Below are positions 51,321 to 59,779 of a stretch of DNA of 64,000 nucleotides, in pieces; position 1 is the stretch's first letter; every line of letters starts with the position of its first letter. The position numbers were made by a program, and so were the translations under genes. The notes under the pieces were generated by a model that worked only from the letters and a program-made list of their open reading frames with translations, was not told the origin of the DNA and did no database searches. The stretch spans positions 868,001 through 932,000 of the forward strand of contig JADKKH010000001.1 in the NCBI GenBank assembly GCA_016720585.1, read 5' to 3'. This DNA is from Chitinophagaceae bacterium. Lineage in GTDB: Bacteria; Bacteroidota; Bacteroidia; Chitinophagales; Chitinophagaceae.

Positions 51321-52214
51321 ATGAATAAACCTGTTAAGGAAATGGATTCGTTGCAAAACGAGAGGGCTGGAAGAAAAAGAATAGCTATTGTGGGTATTGG
51401 ACTCATGGGAGGATCATTAGCCATTCAGTTGCACGAAAAAAAATTAGCATCCAGATTGGTTGGTGTGGATACCCATGCAGATCATGCACATAAAGCATTG
51501 GAGTTAGAACTTGTGGATGAAGTGATGAATCTTGATGAGGCCATAAAAGTTTCGGATGTTATTATTCTGGCAATACCCGTTGATAAATTAGTTGACCTGC
51601 TGCCCTTGGTCCTGGATAAAATAGAAAACCAGATTGTACTGGATCTCGGATCCACCAAAAGCCAGTTAATAGAAGTAATAAAGAATCATCCGAAAAGAGG
51701 AAGGTATGTAGCAACGCACCCGATGTGGGGAACAGAATATAGTGGTCCGCAGGCGGCGGTACGGGGTGCTTTTGAAAATAGAGCCTTAATAATCTGCAAT
51801 GCTGCAGAAAGCGATGCGGATGCCCTGGAATGGGTGCGGGGAATGTATTCCAAAATTGGGATGCGTTTACTGGAAATGGAAGCCAGGGCTCATGACCTGC
51901 ACGCAGCATATGTAAGTCATATTTCGCATATCACTTCATTTGCGTTGGCTAATACAGTGCTGCAAAAGGAAAAAGAAGACAATGCTATTTTTGAATTAGC
52001 TTCTGCCGGTTTTGAGAGTACAGTTCGTTTGGCAAAGAGTAACCCGGCCATGTGGGTGCCGATATTTATGCAGAATAAGGAAAATGTGCTGGATGTTTTA
52101 AAAGAACATATAGCTCAACTGACGCGATTTAAAGAAAGTATTGAGAAAGATGATAAGGAATATTTAACGAAGCTGATAGAGGAGGCTAACCGGATACGGA
52201 GGATAATCAAGTAA
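51321..52214 (+). CDS. Prephenate dehydrogenase
   Basis: 297 aa, TyrA-type. Rossmann motif RIAIVGIGLMGGSLAIQL near the N-terminus, then VILAIPVDKLVDLLPLVL, LDLGSTKSQLIEVI, THPMWGTEYSGPQAA with the conserved His, and AAYVSHISHITSFALAN with the catalytic His region. No ACT domain or fused chorismate mutase; the mutase is on the next protein. First gene of the aromatic operon, which goes on with DAHP synthase 66 nt downstream. Converts prephenate to 4-hydroxyphenylpyruvate for tyrosine. Confidence 0.92.
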   Translation: MNKPVKEMDSLQNERAGRKRIAIVGIGLMGGSLAIQLHEKKLASRLVGVDTHADHAHKALELELVDEVMNLDEAIKVSDVIILAIPVDKLVDLLPLVLDKIENQIVLDLGSTKSQLIEVIKNHPKRGRYVATHPMWGTEYSGPQAAVRGAFENRALIICNAAESDADALEWVRGMYSKIGMRLLEMEARAHDLHAAYVSHISHITSFALANTVLQKEKEDNAIFELASAGFESTVRLAKSNPAMWVPIFMQNKENVLDVLKEHIAQLTRFKESIEKDDKEYLTKLIEEANRIRRIIK

Positions 52215-52280
52215 AAGGTCAGCAAAAGGTTGCCACCTCTTTCGCCGGTTGGCAGATAATAAAAATTTATCTTTACAAAT

Positions 52281-53369
52281 ATGCAGGCAGCAGAACAATC
52301 ATCAAAAGAATCCTTGCAGGCAACCTGGAACAAGCGGCCTCTCATTATCAGCGGACCCTGTAGTGCAGAAACGGAAGAGCAGGTTGTGGAAACTGCCCAG
52401 CGCTTGGTCGCAACCGGTAAAGTGGATATGCTGCGTGCCGGTATCTGGAAACCCAGAACAAAACCGGGTATGTTCGAAGGAGTTGGTACCAAAGGCTTAC
52501 CCTGGTTAAAACAAGCTAAAAAATTAACGGGTTTACCTACAACAGTGGAAGTGGCAACCGCTAAACAGGTAGAGGATGCTCTTACATTTGATGTGGATGT
52601 ATTATGGATTGGTGCCAGAACCACGGTGAACCCGTTCAGTGTACAGGAAGTGGCTGATGCCTTAAGGGGAACGGATGTTCCGGTGCTGATAAAAAATCCC
52701 ATTCATCCTGACCTGGAATTGTGGACCGGCGCTGTGGAAAGAATTGCCAGGGCTGGCGTAAAGCAGATTGGATTAATTCATAGGGGATTTTCTTCTTATG
52801 GAAATACAGAGTATCGCAATGCGCCGATGTGGCACCTGGCCATTGAAATGAAACTGAAGCATCCCGGTCTCCCTATCATCAATGATCCTTCTCATATTTG
52901 CGGACGCCGGGACATCTTGCTGGAAGTGATGCAAAAAGCAATTGACCTGGATTATGACGGATTGATGATAGAAAGTCATATTGACCCCGATAAAGCCTGG
53001 AGTGATGCCAAACAACAGGTGACACCGGAACGGCTAAAAGAAATGCTGGATTCTATTATATGGAGGAAGGAGGATATTAATTCAGATGAGTACCATGCAG
53101 CATTGGAAAAATTGCGTCAGCAGATCAATCACCTGGATGATGAACTGATGCAGATATTAGGGCAACGGATGAAGGCGGCAGAACAGATTGGTGATTATAA
53201 AAGAGCAAATAATATTACCATCCTGCAAACCAGCCGCTGGAATGAAATTATTGAACGGGCTTTTGCAAAAGGGGATAAGCTGGGATTGAGCAAAGAATTT
53301 ATTACCAAATATTTTGATGCGGTACATATGGAAAGTATCAATCACCAGAAAAAAATCATGGACCGTTAA
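52281..53369 (+). CDS. Bifunctional DAHP synthase / chorismate mutase
   Basis: 362 aa. The N-terminal 260 residues are a KDO8P-synthase-like (type I-beta) DAHP synthase: LIISGPCSAETEEQVVETAQ, GIWKPRTKPGMFEGVG, VLIKNPIHPDLELW, IGLIHRGFSSYG, NDPSHICGRRDILL. The C-terminal 90 are an AroQ-type chorismate mutase (ALEKLRQQINHLDDELMQIL, AAEQIGDYKRANNITILQ). This fusion order, DAHP synthase then mutase, is typical of Bacteroidota and lets prephenate or chorismate bind and regulate. It supplies both the first and the branch step of the pathway in one protein. Confidence 0.94.
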   Translation: MQAAEQSSKESLQATWNKRPLIISGPCSAETEEQVVETAQRLVATGKVDMLRAGIWKPRTKPGMFEGVGTKGLPWLKQAKKLTGLPTTVEVATAKQVEDALTFDVDVLWIGARTTVNPFSVQEVADALRGTDVPVLIKNPIHPDLELWTGAVERIARAGVKQIGLIHRGFSSYGNTEYRNAPMWHLAIEMKLKHPGLPIINDPSHICGRRDILLEVMQKAIDLDYDGLMIESHIDPDKAWSDAKQQVTPERLKEMLDSIIWRKEDINSDEYHAALEKLRQQINHLDDELMQILGQRMKAAEQIGDYKRANNITILQTSRWNEIIERAFAKGDKLGLSKEFITKYFDAVHMESINHQKKIMDR

Positions 53370-53437
53370 ATTGCACGCGAAGGCGCAAAGACGCAATTTG
53401 TATTTTTAGCGCCTTGGCGGTTTGCGAGAAAAAAATA
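53370..53437. repeat. Intergenic palindromic element (GCGAAGGCGC family)
   Basis: AAGGCGC (53380-53386) and GCGCCTT (53409-53415) form the inner arms; flanking words CGCAAAGACGC and GGCGGTTTGCG belong to the same dispersed family. It fills the whole gap between the DAHP synthase and aroB genes. Confidence 0.65.
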
Positions 53438-54457
53438 ATGAAGTATATTAATTTTAAATTTTCCAATGCGTCTACGGATTATTACCTGGCTTATGGTATC
53501 AGTCATCTCAAAAAAATCACTGACCCGAAAGCAACGGTACTGATAACAGATGAGAATGTTTTCAAGGCTCACACCAAACGGTTCAAAGGATGGGATACGA
53601 TCGTATTAAAAGCCGGGGAAGGGTTTAAAATACAGGCCACTGTGGATGCCGTGATTGAAAAGCTGATTGAAATGGAAGCCGACCGCAAAACCATACTGGT
53701 AGGTGTGGGTGGGGGCGTCATTACGGATATCACCGGGTATATCGCATCTGTGTACCTGCGGGGTTTGCAGTTTGGGTTTGTCCCCACTTCTGTTTTATCC
53801 TTAGTGGATGCATCGATAGGTGGAAAAAATGGGATTGATGTGGGACACTATAAGAATATGGTGGGTGTTATCCGGCAACCCGCATTCATCCTGCAGGATA
53901 TGGGTTTCCTGAATACATTACCTCAGGTGGAATGGGAAAATGGTTTTGCAGAAATAATCAAGCATGCCTGTATTAAAGATGCGGGCCTGTTTGCTGAGCT
54001 GGAGCGAAATTCATTGCAAACCTACCAGGCAAGACAAAAATCGATTTGCGAACTTGTGCATCGCAATACCGTGTTAAAAACCAAAGTGGTTCAGCGGGAT
54101 GAATTTGAAAAGGGAGAAAGAAGATTATTGAACTTTGGTCATACACTCGGGCATGCTTTAGAAACACAGTATGAATTATTACATGGACAGGCAATTGCTA
54201 TCGGCATGACCTATGCTTGCCAGATTTCTGAACAACTAACCGGATTCCGGCAAACAAAAAAAGTGGTGCGTGTTTTAGAAAAATATAATCTCCCAACGTA
54301 TGCTTCGTTTAATAAACAAAAAATTTTTGATGTGCTGAAGATGGATAAAAAACGTGAACGAAAAGAAATGAATTATGTGCTGCTGGAACGAATTGGGAAA
54401 GGAGTCGTAAGATCTATTTCATTAAAGCAATTGGAAAAAATTATTCAGGATTTATAA
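53438..54457 (+). CDS. aroB: 3-dehydroquinate synthase
   Basis: 339 aa from ATG 53438 (MKYINFKFSNASTDYYLAYG). NAD- and Zn-binding AroB signatures: GVGGGVITDITGYIASVYLR, VPTSVLSLVDASIGGKNGID, WENGFAEIIKHACI (Zn ligand region), and LLNFGHTLGHALETQYELLH with Zn ligand His residues. Converts DAHP to 3-dehydroquinate. A longer frame from 53414 starts inside the palindrome and is unlikely. Confidence 0.95.
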   Translation: MKYINFKFSNASTDYYLAYGISHLKKITDPKATVLITDENVFKAHTKRFKGWDTIVLKAGEGFKIQATVDAVIEKLIEMEADRKTILVGVGGGVITDITGYIASVYLRGLQFGFVPTSVLSLVDASIGGKNGIDVGHYKNMVGVIRQPAFILQDMGFLNTLPQVEWENGFAEIIKHACIKDAGLFAELERNSLQTYQARQKSICELVHRNTVLKTKVVQRDEFEKGERRLLNFGHTLGHALETQYELLHGQAIAIGMTYACQISEQLTGFRQTKKVVRVLEKYNLPTYASFNKQKIFDVLKMDKKRERKEMNYVLLERIGKGVVRSISLKQLEKIIQDL

Positions 54458-54462
54458 AGGAG

Positions 54463-54507
54463 CGCTGATAATCATGATTTAAATGGTTTATTTCGATTTT
54501 ATCAGCG
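54463..54507. repeat. Intergenic palindrome CGCTGATA / TATCAGCG
   Basis: Arms at 54463-54470 and 54500-54507 with further ATCATGATTTAAAT pairing inside. It lies directly after the aroB stop, a third palindrome family in this operon's gaps. Confidence 0.7.
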
Positions 54508-54544
54508 ATAATCCAGGCAATCATAAATATCTGCATTTCAGAAT

Positions 54545-55843
54545 ATGAAGGTTACGATACATCCATCATCGCTAAAAGGAATCATAGAAGCACCGGCTTC
54601 CAAGAGTTCTATGCAACGGGCTTTGGCAGCAGCTTTTATTTCAAAAAAAACATGCCACCTCATCAATCCGGGGCATTCCCGGGATGAACAGGCAGCCCTT
54701 AATATTATCCGGAGCCTGGGAGCAAAAGCAGAGATGCCGGAGAATGATCTTGTAATCGTAGAAAAAGGAAACGGACAGGTAAACGATGAAATTAATTGCG
54801 GTGAAAGCGGATTGAGCATCCGGATGTTTGTGCCCCTTGTTGCCTTAAACAATAGATCCATAACGGTTACGGGTGAAGGAAGTCTGCTGAACCGCCCAAT
54901 GGATTTTTTTGATACGGTATTGCCTCAGCTGGGCGTTTCCGTTATGTCAAACAACGGGAAACTGCCTCTTGTTATTAAAGGCCCATTGCAACCTAAGAAT
55001 ATTGAGATCGATGGCTCTTTAAGTTCACAGTTTCTGACGGGTTTGCTGATGGCCTATGCAGCCTCCGATACACCGGCAGTATCCATAAAGGTTCGTGATC
55101 TCAAAAGCAAACCATATATAGACCTGACCCTGGATGTGATGAAGCAATTTGGATTAAGAGTACCCGAAAACAGAAACTATGAAGAATTTATTTTTCATAA
55201 GGGACCTTCCCCGTTACCCAATTCAGAAGCTGTAATTAATTATAAGGTTGAAAGCGATTGGAGCAGTGGCGCATTTCTTCTCGTAGCCGGAGCCATCGCA
55301 GGTCCGGTTACAGTGCGGGGGCTGGATTTAAATTCTGTCCAGGCTGATAAAGCAATTGTGGATATATTGATGTCTGCCAATGCAGGAATTGCCATTGAAG
55401 CAAAAGGAATCAAAATCCATCCTGCTACCATGAAGGCTTTTGATTTTGATGCAACGGATTGTCCGGATTTATTTCCCCCGCTGGTGGCTTTGGCTGCTTA
55501 TTGCAAAGGCGAAACAACCATCAGGGGTGTAGGCCGGTTGACCCATAAGGAGAGCAACCGGGCCATAACATTACAGGAAGAGTTTGGTAAAATGGGTGTG
55601 AAAATTGATTTAGCCCATGATGTGATGACCATACAGGGCGGTAACGAAGTAAAGGGTGCTAAACTTCATTCGCATAAGGATCATCGGATAGCCATGGCTT
55701 GCGCAGTAGCAGCATTAAAAGCAACCGGAGATACCGTTCTGGAAGATGCAGGGGCGGTTAAAAAATCCTATCCTGATTTTTTTAGTGACTTAATTTCTTT
55801 AGGAGCATCTGTATCTTTACCTTATCAACAATTTAATTTATAG
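54545..55843 (+). CDS. aroA: 3-phosphoshikimate 1-carboxyvinyltransferase (EPSP synthase)
   Basis: 432 aa, two-domain inverted alpha/beta barrel. APASKSSMQRALAAAFIS near the N-terminus is the S3P-binding Lys-Ser region, then INCGESGLSIRMFVPLVALN, SSQFLTGLLMA, DWSSGAFLLVAGAIAGP, GRLTHKESNRA and HSHKDHRIAMACAVAALKAT. The N-terminal LGAKAEMPEN and missing canonical LPGSKS make it a divergent, Bacteroidota-type enzyme. Stop is 3 nt before aroC. Confidence 0.94.
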   Translation: MKVTIHPSSLKGIIEAPASKSSMQRALAAAFISKKTCHLINPGHSRDEQAALNIIRSLGAKAEMPENDLVIVEKGNGQVNDEINCGESGLSIRMFVPLVALNNRSITVTGEGSLLNRPMDFFDTVLPQLGVSVMSNNGKLPLVIKGPLQPKNIEIDGSLSSQFLTGLLMAYAASDTPAVSIKVRDLKSKPYIDLTLDVMKQFGLRVPENRNYEEFIFHKGPSPLPNSEAVINYKVESDWSSGAFLLVAGAIAGPVTVRGLDLNSVQADKAIVDILMSANAGIAIEAKGIKIHPATMKAFDFDATDCPDLFPPLVALAAYCKGETTIRGVGRLTHKESNRAITLQEEFGKMGVKIDLAHDVMTIQGGNEVKGAKLHSHKDHRIAMACAVAALKATGDTVLEDAGAVKKSYPDFFSDLISLGASVSLPYQQFNL

Positions 55844-55846
55844 ATC

Positions 55847-56839
55847 TTGAATTCTTTTGGCCGCATATTCCGGGTTTCCATATTTGGAGAATCGCATGGC
55901 GAATCTGTTGGGATAGTTATCGATGGTTGCCCGGCCGGTTTATCTTTAACAGTAGAAGATTTTTTATCTGACCTGGAGCGAAGAAAAGGTGGTATACAAA
56001 AAGGGACAACGCCCAGACAGGAAGAAGATCTGCCTATTTTCAAAAGTGGGATTTTTAATAACAGGACAACAGGTGCTCCCATCACCATTTTTTTTGAAAA
56101 TAAAAATACCCGCAGCAGTGACTATGAAAAACAAAGAGCTATTCCGCGTCCAGGGCATGCTGACTTTGTAGCCAATGCAAAAGCCGGTGGTTTTGAAGAT
56201 TACCGGGGAAGCGGGCATTTCAGCGGGAGATTAACCGTAGCCCTTGTTGCAGCGGGTGTCATTGCCAAGAAATTATTGAACCCCCTTCATATTGTTTCTA
56301 AAATCCTGGAAATTGGTGGCGAAACTGATCTGGACAAAGGCCTGCAAAAAGCCATTGACGAAAAAGATTCTATTGGAGGAATCGTTGAATGCCGGGTGAT
56401 CGGATTGCCTGTGGGTTTAGGAGAACCATTCTTTGACTCAGTGGAATCACAACTGGCACATATAGTTTTTGCTATCCCTGCCGTTCGGGGAATTGAATTC
56501 GGAACGGGGTTCGCTGCAGTAAAAATGTTTGGCAGCATGCACAATGATGCCATTGAAAATAAGGAAGGTAAAACAACCACCAATCATGCCGGAGGTATCG
56601 TGGGCGGTTTAACCAATGGCAATGAACTGGTATTTCGTATAGCCATCAAACCTACTTCCTCTACAGCCAAAGAACAAACAACGCTGAACTGGGAAACGGG
56701 TAAAGTTGAATCCGTTTCTGTAAAAGGCCGACATGATCTTTGTATCGCTTTAAGAGTTCCGGTTATATTAGAAGCCGTAACAGCCATAGTGCTTGCTGAC
56801 CTGTTATTACTGGAACAGAAAATTAAAAGAATTTTATAA
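55847..56839 (+). CDS. aroC: Chorismate synthase
   Basis: 330 aa with a TTG start (55847) 3 nt after the aroA stop, giving MNSFGRIFRVSIFGESHGES, the normal family N-terminus. Other signatures: RPGHADFVANAKAGGFEDYR, GSGHFSGRLTVALVAAGVIA, NHAGGIVGGLTNGNELVFRI, and KGRHDLCIALRVPVILEAVT. FMN-dependent; makes chorismate. Rather short, with the last helix trimmed. The rare TTG start and tight coupling suggest expression tied to aroA translation. Confidence 0.95.
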   Translation: MNSFGRIFRVSIFGESHGESVGIVIDGCPAGLSLTVEDFLSDLERRKGGIQKGTTPRQEEDLPIFKSGIFNNRTTGAPITIFFENKNTRSSDYEKQRAIPRPGHADFVANAKAGGFEDYRGSGHFSGRLTVALVAAGVIAKKLLNPLHIVSKILEIGGETDLDKGLQKAIDEKDSIGGIVECRVIGLPVGLGEPFFDSVESQLAHIVFAIPAVRGIEFGTGFAAVKMFGSMHNDAIENKEGKTTTNHAGGIVGGLTNGNELVFRIAIKPTSSTAKEQTTLNWETGKVESVSVKGRHDLCIALRVPVILEAVTAIVLADLLLLEQKIKRIL

Positions 56840-57138
56840 TGCCAATTATTTATCATGTTACTACAGCCGGCGGCTGGGATGCCGCAAAACAAAAGGGTTT
56901 TTATGAGCATCCATCCTTGGTTGCAGAAGGGTTTATTCATTGCTCGCAAGATCACCAGGTGGCTGCGGTGCTGGAAAGATATTTCGCAGGGCAATCGGAT
57001 CTGGTAAAACTGGTCATTGATACCGATAAACTTATCAGCAAGTTTGTATTTGACTGGTCACCTTCCACCGCGGATACATTCCCTCATATTTACGGACCGG
57101 TTAACCTGGATGCAGTTGTGGATATTATTTCTTTATAA
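56839..57138 (+). CDS. DUF952 domain protein
   Basis: 99 aa, the entire DUF952 domain: IIYHVTTAGGWDAAKQKGFY, GFIHCSQDHQVAAVLERYF, LVKLVIDTDKL, FPHIYGPVNLDAVVDII. Structural relatives suggest an ADP-ribosyltransferase-like fold, but no activity is known. The ATG overlaps the aroC stop (TAATG), so it is the last, translationally coupled gene of the aromatic operon. It overlaps the convergent dipeptidase gene by 6 nt. Confidence 0.9.
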   Translation: MPIIYHVTTAGGWDAAKQKGFYEHPSLVAEGFIHCSQDHQVAAVLERYFAGQSDLVKLVIDTDKLISKFVFDWSPSTADTFPHIYGPVNLDAVVDIISL

Positions 57139-57861
57139 AACCTTCTTCAGTTTCTTAAAATCAATATCCAGTATCTCAAACTTTGCCGGATCGGGGAATG
57201 AATAATGCCACCATTCGCTTTCATAGGCTTTGAAACCATATTTCTCCATTGTTGATTTTAATAATTCCCTGTTTTGTAAGATCTCTTCGGGTAACCCGGT
57301 AAATGTGTGATGGGCTGTATCGGTAAAATTATCAAACCCGGTACCCATGTTCAGTTCCTTACCTGTTTTTGTGTTGATAATCGTAAGATCAACGGCAATG
57401 CCCCGGTTATGCCCACTGCCTTTGGATGGATTTGCAACATATCGTTCATCTTTTACCAGCTCCCAGAATTTTACGGTGACAGCAAAAGGCCGGTATGCAT
57501 CAAATATTTTTAATCCATAGCCTTTTTCATTCAGATCTTCCTGCACATTTCGTAAGGCCTTTGCGGCAGGTGCCCGCAGGTATGTTTGTTGAGTATTCAA
57601 CGGATACATCTGCCTTTTCATGAAATTATTAAGGCTGGCATACCGAAGGTCATAGCAAATACCCGGTATCAGGGATTTTAGTTCCACCATTTTCTTGTCA
57701 GCGTCTTTTTTAACCTGGTTTTGATACTCGGCCCATTTATCGGTTACAGGCGGACGGGTATAGCCATCATTTTGTGCAGCGGTATGCAACCCGAGCAATG
57801 TTGAAAAGATCAGGAGCACCTGCTCTTTAATATAGAAACGATTGCTTATTTTGTAAGTCAT
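57133..57861 (-). CDS. D-Ala-D-Ala dipeptidase (VanX/DdpX-like, peptidase M15)
   Basis: 242 aa with an N-terminal hydrophobic segment (KEQVLLIFSTLLGLHTAAQ) that may be a signal peptide preceded by an unusually long n-region. Zn and catalytic motifs: KGSGHNRGIAVDLTI (SxHxxGxAxD, His and Asp ligands), and AYESEWWHYSF (catalytic Glu and last His ligand). VanX-type enzymes hydrolyse free D-Ala-D-Ala or trim peptides. As an exported enzyme it more likely recycles wall peptides than confers vancomycin resistance (inference). Divergent from an L,D-transpeptidase gene. Confidence 0.9.
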   Translation of the reverse strand: MTYKISNRFYIKEQVLLIFSTLLGLHTAAQNDGYTRPPVTDKWAEYQNQVKKDADKKMVELKSLIPGICYDLRYASLNNFMKRQMYPLNTQQTYLRAPAAKALRNVQEDLNEKGYGLKIFDAYRPFAVTVKFWELVKDERYVANPSKGSGHNRGIAVDLTIINTKTGKELNMGTGFDNFTDTAHHTFTGLPEEILQNRELLKSTMEKYGFKAYESEWWHYSFPDPAKFEILDIDFKKLKKVL

Positions 57862-57929
57862 ATCCGTGCAAACTATACGGTTAAATTAATACAAAAAAAC
57901 GGACCAAGCCATCATCACCAAAAAGTTCT

Positions 57930-59642
57930 ATGCGTACTCAAAGATTGAAATACTTTTTTTTCGCGGGCATACTGGTTTGCTTTTTTGTGTTGATAGCCTG
58001 TAATAATAATCGTCAGAAAGACAATACCATTGCCCGGACTCCTGAGGAGTTACAGGAACGTGTATCTGGCCTGATCAAAAAAAATACAGCAAGGGCACTT
58101 GCTGAAAACGGGAAAATGGATGATTCAACCATTGTGTTGAGCCAGGCACGATTGGTAAAATTCCTGTATGAAAAGAAAACCTACCAGCCACTCTGGTGCG
58201 AAAAAGAAACCTGGGTTCCGGCCGGTGATTCTTTGTACAACTTTATCCGGAATTCGCAACTGTATGGATTATTTCCTGAAGTCTATCATGTAAGCCAACT
58301 AAAAAATATCCGGGAAAAATTTTTTGCAGATAGCCTTGCCACGGGCGACAGAACAAATGCTGCTCTTTGGTCACAGGCCGATATTCTTCTTACTGATGCC
58401 CTTGTTCAGATAATAAAAGATGTAAAGCTGGGCCGTTTACCGCAGGATAGTATCACCCTCCGGAAAGATTCTGTGTTAAGCGACGATTTTTATCTGCAGC
58501 TTTTTGCTTCAATACAGCAATCCGGGTTAGAAAAAATGATCCAATCTCTGGAACCCAACCATAAGGGCTATCAGGAATTAAAAGCAGGGATAAAAAATTT
58601 TCTGGATAGTGCCAATTACAAAACATTTACCCGCGTACCCTATCCGGAGAAGGATATAGTAAAATTCAAAAAAGCATTGCAAATGAGATTAACCGAAGGA
58701 GGGTTTATGGTCCCGGATTCTATGCTGGCTGATTCAACGCAGCTTGCAGAAGCGGTTAAAAAATTTCAAAAGAGAAAAGGCATTACGGTAGATGGCAGAG
58801 CCGGCGAAGGAACAGTCCGGATGCTTAATGTAACGGATGAGGAGAAATTTATACGGATTGCCATCAGTTTGGATAAATATAAAATGTTGCCGGAGAAAAT
58901 GCCCTCCCGGTATATCTGGGTAAATACTTCAGCTAACCAGCTTGCTGTGATAGACAATGATGAAGTAAAATTAACGTCGAAGGTGATCTGTGGTAAACCA
59001 AAAACAAGAACCCCGGTGCTTACCAGTAATATCAATGAGTTGATTACCTATCCGCAATGGGTGCCTCCACCCAGTATTGTATCAAAGGAAATTCTACCGG
59101 CCGTAAAAAAGAACCCCGGATACCTGGAAAAAAAAGGATTTAGCCTGGTGGATTCCAAAGGCAATGAAGTAGATCCCTACACGGTGGATTGGACAAAATA
59201 TACTAAAACCATGCCTTACCGGGTCGTTCAGGGAAGTGGAGATGCCAATGCGCTGGGGATAATGAAATTTGTTTTCAGTAATAAATATTCAGTTTATCTG
59301 CATGATACCAACCAGCGCTATTTGTTTGGAAACGCCATGCGGTCATTGAGCCATGGGTGTGTCAGGGTCCAGGAATGGGAAAGGCTGGCTTTTTATATTT
59401 TGCGGAATGATAGTCTGCATTCGGGGAATAGGGGGTATGCAAAAATTGATTCTGTAAAAACCTGGTTACGGAAAAAGCAAAAAAAGAGCCTTGTCCTGCG
59501 GAATCCGATACCCGTATTTATCCGGTATTTTACCTGTGAGGGGCAAAATGGTAACATCCTGTTTTTTGATGATGTGTATAGTGAAGACAAGCAGTTGCGG
59601 GAAAAATATTTCGGATCAAAATACACGTTAAGTGGGTTGTGA
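57930..59642 (+). CDS. L,D-transpeptidase (YcbB/LdtD-like) lipoprotein
   Basis: 570 aa. The start MRTQRLKYFFFAGILVCFFV continues LIACNNN, a lipoprotein signal with Cys near residue 24. A helical scaffold (about 40-260), a peptidoglycan-binding domain (VKKFQKRKGITVDGRAGEGT, about 275-300), then the YkuD catalytic domain with HDTNQRYLFGNAMRSLSHGC and VRV, the catalytic Cys near residue 475. It forms 3-3 cross-links or attaches proteins to the wall, and can bypass D,D-transpeptidases. Full length for the LdtD group. Confidence 0.92.
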   Translation: MRTQRLKYFFFAGILVCFFVLIACNNNRQKDNTIARTPEELQERVSGLIKKNTARALAENGKMDDSTIVLSQARLVKFLYEKKTYQPLWCEKETWVPAGDSLYNFIRNSQLYGLFPEVYHVSQLKNIREKFFADSLATGDRTNAALWSQADILLTDALVQIIKDVKLGRLPQDSITLRKDSVLSDDFYLQLFASIQQSGLEKMIQSLEPNHKGYQELKAGIKNFLDSANYKTFTRVPYPEKDIVKFKKALQMRLTEGGFMVPDSMLADSTQLAEAVKKFQKRKGITVDGRAGEGTVRMLNVTDEEKFIRIAISLDKYKMLPEKMPSRYIWVNTSANQLAVIDNDEVKLTSKVICGKPKTRTPVLTSNINELITYPQWVPPPSIVSKEILPAVKKNPGYLEKKGFSLVDSKGNEVDPYTVDWTKYTKTMPYRVVQGSGDANALGIMKFVFSNKYSVYLHDTNQRYLFGNAMRSLSHGCVRVQEWERLAFYILRNDSLHSGNRGYAKIDSVKTWLRKKQKKSLVLRNPIPVFIRYFTCEGQNGNILFFDDVYSEDKQLREKYFGSKYTLSGL

Positions 59643-59720
59643 GGGGCGGATTTTAGGCAAATGGGTTATGGGGTTTAAATCATACCTTTCCAAACCTGTG
59701 AAAACGAGGGAAATAATTTA

Positions 59721-59752
59721 TTTCAGGATATTGAACTTACCTGTTATTTTTG
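59721..59752 (+). promoter_or_regulatory. Putative promoter of OmpA-type gene
   Basis: TATTTTTG at 59745-59752 (TAnnTTTG) with TTTC 20 nt upstream (59721-59724) as a weak -33; the start codon follows at 59780. Confidence 0.45.
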
Positions 59753-59779
59753 TTCAGTTTTAAACCAAACTATCTCTTT

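Noticed and set aside
57133..57861. Vancomycin resistance (van) cluster
   Set aside because: Only a VanX-like dipeptidase is present; there is no vanH, vanA-type ligase or two-component pair, and the enzyme looks exported.
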